A stretch of DNA of 27,383 nucleotides, from contig DASYMJ010000235.1 in assembly GCA_036009105.1 (NCBI GenBank), positions 1 through 27,383 on the forward strand. Direction: 5' to 3'. The notes under the pieces were generated by a model. It had not been told where the DNA came from and did not search any database. It saw only the letters and a list, made by a program, of their open reading frames with translations. The position numbers were made by a program, and so were the translations under genes. Positions within the stretch are counted from its first letter, which is position 1. Each line of letters begins with the position of its first letter. The stretch is from JAFAVZ01 sp036009105 (GTDB taxonomy: Bacteria; Acidobacteriota; Thermoanaerobaculia; Gp7-AA8). Below, piece by piece: positions 22,750 to 27,383 of this stretch.

Positions 22750-24663
22750 ATGAACCTCGAGGGAGACATCCGCGACATCAACGTCGTGAACAGGCTGGTC
22801 GAGCTGGGGCGGGAGCAGTTCACCGGCGCCATCCGGTTCGAGAACGACGGCATCATCAAGATCATCTACTTCAAAGGCGGCGACATCCTCTCCGCCAGCA
22901 CGAACGACCGTTCGGACAGCATCGACGAGCTGCTCCTCCGGGCCGGCAAGGTCACGCGCGAACATGTGAAGCAGGCCCTGGCCAAGCGCAAGGAAAGCGA
23001 GACCCTCGGCGACGCGCTGCTGAACCTGGGCTTCATCACCCGCAAAGAGCTGACCTGGGCCCGCCGGGTCCAAGTCATCGGCGTCATCCGCTCCATCGGC
23101 GCCTGGCCGGCCGGCTCGTACACCATCGTGGCCGACTACCTCCCCAAGCGGGAGGAGGGGACGCTGTTCCCGCTCGGCCAGCTGATCACCGAGCTGATCG
23201 TCACCGAGCAGGACCGTTCGCAGTTCGACAAGACCGGCGACGCCGTCTACACCCGCGCGGCCGGCTTCGACGAGGCCTATCGCCGGCTGGGGCTGAATCA
23301 GGATGCGGATGCCATCGTGGCCCAGATCGACGGCACGCGGAACGGCGCGGACGTGGCGGCAGCTTCCGGGAAAGATGCGTTCAACGTCTACAAACTGCTC
23401 CACGCGATGAACGTCCTCGGGCTGCTGGCCGTCGACGACAAAGCTCAAGCATCACCTCAGGTTTCGTTCGCCGGCGCCGACGAGTTCGATTTCGGCAGCG
23501 AGGGCGTGGCCGATGCGGCCGATGTCTGGGGCTCATCCCCGGCGGTGGAGCCGGAACGGGCACCGGAGGCGAGCGCGCCGACGGTGGAGATCCCGACCGT
23601 TTCGCTGCTCGACTCCACGCCGGAACTGGAGTGGGACGAGGAGCCGACCACGACCGTCGCGCCGGCGCCGATCAGCATGCCCTCCTGGGAGGCCGCGCCG
23701 GAGAACGAGATCGCCGGACGGCTGCTGCATGAGCAGCCGGAGGAGGAGCCGGAACCGCGCTGGGGCTTCGATGATGCGCAGATCGAGGCCGCTCGCCGGG
23801 CCTCCGTGCCGGTGAGCGCCGAGGAGGAGTTGCCGATGGCGGAGGTGGTCGAGGAGGCGTCGAAGCCGAATCGCTGGGTGGGGGCGCTGATCGCCGCCGT
23901 GGTGATCGTGATCCTCGGCATCGGCGGTTACGCCGGGTTCCTCTGGTGGCAGGGGAGGCAGGCCGCTTCGAGCGCGAACCTGCTGGTGGCTCGCAAGCCG
24001 AAGCCCACCCCTCCGCCCGCCCCGCTCACGGCCACCGCAGAGACCACCTCGGCGGCGGCGGTCCCTGTTCCAGCTCCGACCGCCACCTCAGCGGCCTCCA
24101 CCGGGCCTGCCGCCACCAACGCCAGCACCACGTCCACGGCTCCGCCCGCCGCCGCCCCGCTGCGCATCACGCCGGCCCCCGCGCCGGCAACCGCCTCGGC
24201 GGCACCGGCGCCGCCTGCACCCGCGCCGGTGCCGGTCCCAGCGCCCGCTCCCGCCAACACGGCCCTCCCGCGGGTGACGCGCCGGGACCCGACTGCTTCC
24301 GGCACGCGGCTGGAGCAGACGCCGGCCGGCGGCGTGACCATCACCAACTCCGGCTCGGCCTCCTCCTCCTCTGATCCGCAGCGCCAAAAGTACGACGCCA
24401 TGGCCCGCGACTTCGCGGCCAAGGCAAGCGGCGCCTACACCATCCAGTTCGAGCTCGTCTGCGAGCCGGCTTCGATCGGCAAAGCGCTGAAGGCGGGCGG
24501 CGGCAGCGTCTGGTTCATCCCGACGAGCTACCGCGGCCGCTCCTGCTACCGTGTCTTCTGGGGGCGCTACGACACGAAGGCTGCCGCCGACCAGGCGGTG
24601 GGGCAGATCCCGGCCAGCCTCCGGGAGGGGGCGGCGGTCGTGATCCGCACTCCAAGGGGATGA
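22750..24663 (+). CDS. DUF4388 protein with transmembrane helix and SPOR-like C-terminus
   Basis: A 637-aa, three-part protein. Residues about 1-235 are a DUF4388-type cytoplasmic region (LEGDIRDINVVNRLVELGRE, TGAIRFENDGIIKIIYFKGG, then helical segments and the AQIDGTRNGADVAAASG module). An acidic, proline-rich stretch follows, then one transmembrane helix at about 376-400 (WVGALIAAVVIVILGIGGYA). A long Ala/Pro/Thr linker reaches about residue 550, and the last 75 residues look like a SPOR fold (YTIQFELV, CYRVFWGRYDTKAAADQAV, VVIRTPRG). SPOR domains bind denuded septal peptidoglycan, so this protein may link a cytoplasmic signal to the cell wall; that role is inferred. The ATG at 22750 is preferred to the GTG at 22744 on Shine-Dalgarno spacing. 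The stop overlaps the DUF4126 gene start. Confidence 0.83.
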   Translation: MNLEGDIRDINVVNRLVELGREQFTGAIRFENDGIIKIIYFKGGDILSASTNDRSDSIDELLLRAGKVTREHVKQALAKRKESETLGDALLNLGFITRKELTWARRVQVIGVIRSIGAWPAGSYTIVADYLPKREEGTLFPLGQLITELIVTEQDRSQFDKTGDAVYTRAAGFDEAYRRLGLNQDADAIVAQIDGTRNGADVAAASGKDAFNVYKLLHAMNVLGLLAVDDKAQASPQVSFAGADEFDFGSEGVADAADVWGSSPAVEPERAPEASAPTVEIPTVSLLDSTPELEWDEEPTTTVAPAPISMPSWEAAPENEIAGRLLHEQPEEEPEPRWGFDDAQIEAARRASVPVSAEEELPMAEVVEEASKPNRWVGALIAAVVIVILGIGGYAGFLWWQGRQAASSANLLVARKPKPTPPPAPLTATAETTSAAAVPVPAPTATSAASTGPAATNASTTSTAPPAAAPLRITPAPAPATASAAPAPPAPAPVPVPAPAPANTALPRVTRRDPTASGTRLEQTPAGGVTITNSGSASSSSDPQRQKYDAMARDFAAKASGAYTIQFELVCEPASIGKALKAGGGSVWFIPTSYRGRSCYRVFWGRYDTKAAADQAVGQIPASLREGAAVVIRTPRG

Positions 24664-25238
24664 CCAGCATGCTCGCCTCGCTGCTCACTTCGGTCGGCCT
24701 CGGCGCCGGCGCGGGGGTGAACTCGTACGCGACGCTGCTGGTCTTCGGCCTGCTCTCCCGCTGGCGTCCGGGGATGTTCCCGGGCGAGCTGGCCGGCTTC
24801 TTCGCCCGGACGCCGGTGCTGATCGTGGTCGGCGTGCTCTACACCATCGAGTTCGTGGCGGACAAGGTGCCGGCGGTCGACCACGTGTGGGACGTCATCC
24901 ACACCTTCATCCGTCCGCTGGCCGGCGCCCTGGTGGCGTGGGCGGCGGCCGCGCCGGGCGTGCCGCGCGGCGTCGTCATCCTCGCCGCGGTGCTGGGCGG
25001 GGTGGCGGCGCTGACGACGCATGGTGCGAAGGCCTCGCTGCGCGTGGCGAGCACCGCGACCACGGCCGGGACGGCGAATCCGATCCTCTCTCTGGTCGAG
25101 GACCTCTTCGCGTTCCTGAACGCGTTCGTGGCCATCTTCTTGCCGTGGCTGGCGCTCCTCGCGCTGGTGCTGGTCGTGCTCGCGGTGTGGCGATTTCGGC
25201 GACGGAATTTGATGTCGGCCGGCCGACATCAAATGTAA
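24660..25238 (+). CDS. DUF4126 family membrane protein
   Basis: A 192-aa integral membrane protein of the DUF4126 type, function unknown. The N-terminus has the small-residue segment GLGAGAGVNSYATLLVFGLL, followed by FFARTPVLIVVGVLYTIEFVADKVPAVDHVWD, and later helices in ILAAVLGGVAALTTHGAKAS and LALLALVLVVLAVW. The ATG at 24660 overlaps the preceding stop (ATGA); the ATG at 24669 is an alternative. The last ten codons (NLMSAGRHQM) come almost entirely from a perfect 28-bp palindrome (25207-25234), so the C-terminal tail may be a by-product of a repeat that landed at the gene end. Confidence 0.85.
   Translation: MTSMLASLLTSVGLGAGAGVNSYATLLVFGLLSRWRPGMFPGELAGFFARTPVLIVVGVLYTIEFVADKVPAVDHVWDVIHTFIRPLAGALVAWAAAAPGVPRGVVILAAVLGGVAALTTHGAKASLRVASTATTAGTANPILSLVEDLFAFLNAFVAIFLPWLALLALVLVVLAVWRFRRRNLMSAGRHQM
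25207..25234. repeat. Perfect 28-bp palindrome at the 3' end of the DUF4126 gene
   Basis: ATTTGATGTCGGCC is followed immediately by its exact reverse complement. It is coding DNA for the last residues and ends one base before the stop codon. The GATGT...ACATC outer part and GGCC centre recall the ends of the REP-like family but are not identical to it. Confidence 0.8.
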
Positions 25239-25386
25239 GTCGCTAAATCAGCAGTATTTAGCTGAATGAATTAGCGAGCGGCGAGCAGGAGAACGATGCT
25301 TCCGCTGCTCGTCGGACTCCTGCTCGCCGCTCGCTGATCGCTGATCGCCCCAGGAAGTTTTCCCTGCGAAGCGCGTTACACCGGAA
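25239..25386. other. Non-coding, hairpin-rich gap before RNase P RNA
   Basis: No credible gene is seen. The stretch begins with a small stem (GCTAAAT 25242-25248 with ATTTAGC 25256-25262), continues with hairpin H4 and its heptamer tail, and ends with a TACACC box (25377-25382) about 5 nt before the RNase P RNA, a plausible -10 for it. Confidence 0.6.
25273..25348. repeat. Heptamer-built hairpin H4
   Basis: A perfect 19-bp stem joins 25273-25291 and 25317-25335, with a 25-nt loop. From 25321 to 25348 four consecutive 7-nt units read TGCTCGC, CGCTCGC, TGATCGC, TGATCGC, which shows the heptamer construction clearly. Confidence 0.87.
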
Positions 25387-25768
<382 letters not shown>

Positions 25769-25784
25769 CTTTTTTTGCCCGAAC

Positions 25785-25811
25785 GCAGGGCCGGCTCTTA
25801 GCCGGCCCTGC
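25785..25811. repeat. Solo REP-like hairpin D
   Basis: A perfect 12-bp stem (GCAGGGCCGGCT and its complement) with loop CTT. It equals a single arm of copies A-C and is not paired with an inverted partner. It lies between rnpB and ldcA and could be a second terminator. Confidence 0.85.
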
Positions 25812-25824
25812 ATTATGTTCCCGC

Positions 25825-25830
25825 TACAAT
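25825..25830 (+). promoter_or_regulatory. -10 box (TACAAT) for ldcA
   Basis: TACAAT is followed by 6 nt and the ATG at 25837, exactly the spacing seen at the PBP1A gene, which implies transcription starting at the start codon. No Shine-Dalgarno is present. Confidence 0.55.
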
Positions 25831-25836
25831 GGCGCC

Positions 25837-26754
25837 ATGCTTCAGCGCCCCAAACCTCTCCCCCCAAACGGCCATGTCGCCGTGCTGGCCATCAGCTCCC
25901 CCTCCGAGCTCTCCCGCATCCGGGAGGGGGCGGCGCACCTGGAGGAGTACGGCCTGCGGGTCACGCTGGCGGAGAACATCGACCATCGCCACCGCGGCTA
26001 TCTCGCCGGAGGCGATGACGAGCGCGTGGCCATCCTGAACCGGTTCCTCCGCTCCGACGAATTCGACGGCTTCCTCTTCGCCCGCGGCGGCTACGGCGCC
26101 ATGCGCATCCTCGACCGGATCGACTACCCGGCCATCGCCGCCAATCCGCGGCCCATCATCGGCTTCAGCGACATCACCGCGCTCCATCAGGCGGCGGCCA
26201 TCCACGCCGGCGTCGCCTCCTTTCACGGCCCGATGGTCAACCTCGACTTTCACGCCCGCCTCTCGCCCGAGATCGAGCGCTGGTTCTGGTCCGTGCTGAC
26301 CGGGGAAGCGCCGCTCACCTGGCGGTTCCAGCCGTCCCAGGTCGTGGCCAGGGGGGAGGCGGAAGGCGTGCTGTTCGGCGGCTGCCTCTCCCTGGTGACC
26401 TCGCTGACCGGCACGCCGTACGACTACTGGGCGGACGGCGGCATCTGGTTCTGGGAAGACGTCGAGGAGCCTATCTATCGCATTGACCGCATGTTGACCC
26501 ACCTGATGCTGTCTGGTAGATTGCAGGGCATTCGTGGCGTCGTTATTGGGAAACTGAAGGGCTGCGGTAAAGAAGAAGAGCTGCAGGCCTTTCTCAGCGA
26601 GTTTTTCGGGTCCCTCGCTATTCCGGTCGTGCGCGAGCTCCCCTTCGGCCATCAGGGCGACAACCTCCTGCTGCCGATCGGCGCGCGCGTCCGCCTCAGC
26701 ACTCCCGACAACGCCTTCACGATTCTCGAGCCCGCGGTCCGGGACCAGCAATGA
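25837..26754 (+). CDS. ldcA: LD-carboxypeptidase (peptidase family S66)
   Basis: A 305-aa enzyme that removes the terminal D-Ala from murein tetrapeptides during peptidoglycan recycling in the cytoplasm. The S66 catalytic triad is visible as S111 in IIGFSDITALH, E207 in WFWEDVEEPIYRIDRML and H272 in PFGHQGDN. FARGGYGAMRILDRIDY (81-97) and VLFGGCLSLV (178-187) are further family signatures. The frame is open upstream into rnpB, but the ATG at 25837 starts at the expected N-terminus (VAVLAISSPS) and sits 6 nt after a TACAAT box. No signal peptide is visible. It works in the same process as the penicillin-binding protein at 8828-11311. Confidence 0.94.
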   Translation: MLQRPKPLPPNGHVAVLAISSPSELSRIREGAAHLEEYGLRVTLAENIDHRHRGYLAGGDDERVAILNRFLRSDEFDGFLFARGGYGAMRILDRIDYPAIAANPRPIIGFSDITALHQAAAIHAGVASFHGPMVNLDFHARLSPEIERWFWSVLTGEAPLTWRFQPSQVVARGEAEGVLFGGCLSLVTSLTGTPYDYWADGGIWFWEDVEEPIYRIDRMLTHLMLSGRLQGIRGVVIGKLKGCGKEEELQAFLSEFFGSLAIPVVRELPFGHQGDNLLLPIGARVRLSTPDNAFTILEPAVRDQQ

Positions 26755-26827
26755 ATTCTGAACGTCGTTTCCAGGAGACAGCTCGGCAAAGGCTTGGCCA
26801 ACTGGCGCAGCCGGCCGTGCCGGCGGC

Positions 26828-27383
26828 ATGAAGGCGGTTTTCAAGACGACCGGAGGCAAAGACCCGGTGAAAGACTCCACCGCCACCTACGCTGCCGGCG
26901 ACACCATCTTCGCCCAGGGTGACCTCGGCACCGAGATGTACATCATCCTGGAAGGCGAAGTGGAGATCATCAAGCACATCGCCGGCGAGTCGCACACCCT
27001 TTCCCACCTGGAGAAAGGCGACTTCTTCGGGGAGATGGCCGTCCTGGAGAACGTCGCCCGCAGCGCCGACGCCATCGCCAGGACCGACTGCCGCGTCCTC
27101 ATCATCAACGGCTCCCGCTTCGATGAGATGCTGCGCAAGAACCCCGAGGTTGCGGTGCGGATCATCCGCAAATACTCGCAGCGGCTGCGCGAGGCAAACG
27201 CCCTGCTCGAGCGCCTCCTCGGCCGCGAGATCGACACCGACCACGCGGCCATGGACGCCACCCAGATCGCACCGGTGGAGAAGGCCGTCCGCCATCGCCT
27301 GGTCGACGTGGCCACCGGCACCGCGTTCTTTCTCAGCAACGGCGACGAGACCACCATCGGCCGGGCCGACCCCGTGACCGGCA
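26828..27383 (+). CDS. Cyclic nucleotide-binding domain plus FHA domain protein, truncated by the window end
   Basis: The frame runs off the window after about 185 codons. The first part is a cNMP-binding (CAP_ED-like) beta-barrel: YAAGDTIFAQGDLGTEMYII, GEVEIIKH, LEKGDFFGEMAVLEN, then RSADAIARTDCRVLII and a helical region ending in SQRLREANALLERLL (about 1-135). The visible end, FLSNGDETTIGRADPVTG, is the start of an FHA domain, which recognises phosphothreonine. The combination suggests a signalling adaptor responding to a nucleotide and to Ser/Thr phosphorylation. The ATG at 26828 is the only start codon in its frame after the upstream stop at 26759, apart from internal ones; its Shine-Dalgarno is poor. 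It lies 73 bp after ldcA. Confidence 0.87.
   Translation, partial: MKAVFKTTGGKDPVKDSTATYAAGDTIFAQGDLGTEMYIILEGEVEIIKHIAGESHTLSHLEKGDFFGEMAVLENVARSADAIARTDCRVLIINGSRFDEMLRKNPEVAVRIIRKYSQRLREANALLERLLGREIDTDHAAMDATQIAPVEKAVRHRLVDVATGTAFFLSNGDETTIGRADPVTG

Overview
The window is uniformly GC-rich, densely coded chromosomal DNA. It looks like a member of the Acidobacteriota, although I can only infer the phylum. The strongest pointer is a tandem pair of secreted proteins of the 'VWFA-related Acidobacterial domain' type (1026-4353). Supporting signs are a DUF4388 protein, a PAS histidine kinase with a small partner, and a GC-rich gram-negative style cell-wall gene set. No phage, transposase, CRISPR, tRNA or rRNA signal was seen, and nothing suggests recent horizontal transfer.

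Layout. 7-4353 (+): aroB, translationally coupled to two paralogous VWFA-related secreted proteins. 4431-5908 (-): a two-gene operon of a small DUF4388-like module protein and a soluble PAS histidine kinase. 6013-7962 (-): a large secreted CBM6 plus Ig-like protein with its own terminator and an operator-like dyad. 8163-11311 (+): a membrane protein whose 3' end carries the promoter and start of a class A penicillin-binding protein. 11494-12258 (+): a lipoprotein. 12269-12658 (-): a stand-alone receiver domain. 12748-16093 (+): a small membrane protein, uvrB and a zinc-ribbon M50-like membrane protease, all overlapping by 4 bases. 16041-19145 (-): an S41 peptidase, an AraC regulator and a PLP aminotransferase. 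19215-19961 (-): a GT2 glycosyltransferase. 20071-25238 (+): a small serine hydrolase, uvrC, a DUF4388-TM-SPOR-like protein and a DUF4126 membrane protein. 25387-25768 (+): RNase P RNA. 25837-26754 (+): LD-carboxypeptidase. 26828 to the window edge (+): a cyclic-nucleotide-binding plus FHA protein, cut off by the window end.

Functional themes. Housekeeping functions dominate: shikimate pathway (aroB), nucleotide excision repair (uvrB and uvrC, about 5.6 kb apart), peptidoglycan synthesis and recycling (PBP1A, LdcA) and tRNA maturation (rnpB). Around them sit lineage-specific signalling and envelope proteins.

The most unusual content is intergenic. One family of GC-rich inverted repeats (core GGCCGGCTCTCAGCCGGCC) occurs four times. 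A second class of long hairpins is built from tandem 7-nt units whose sequence differs at each of four loci. Repeats of both kinds repeatedly touch or abut stop codons. Several genes carry a TACAAT-like -10 box only 6-9 nt before the start codon and little or no Shine-Dalgarno sequence, which points to leaderless transcripts.
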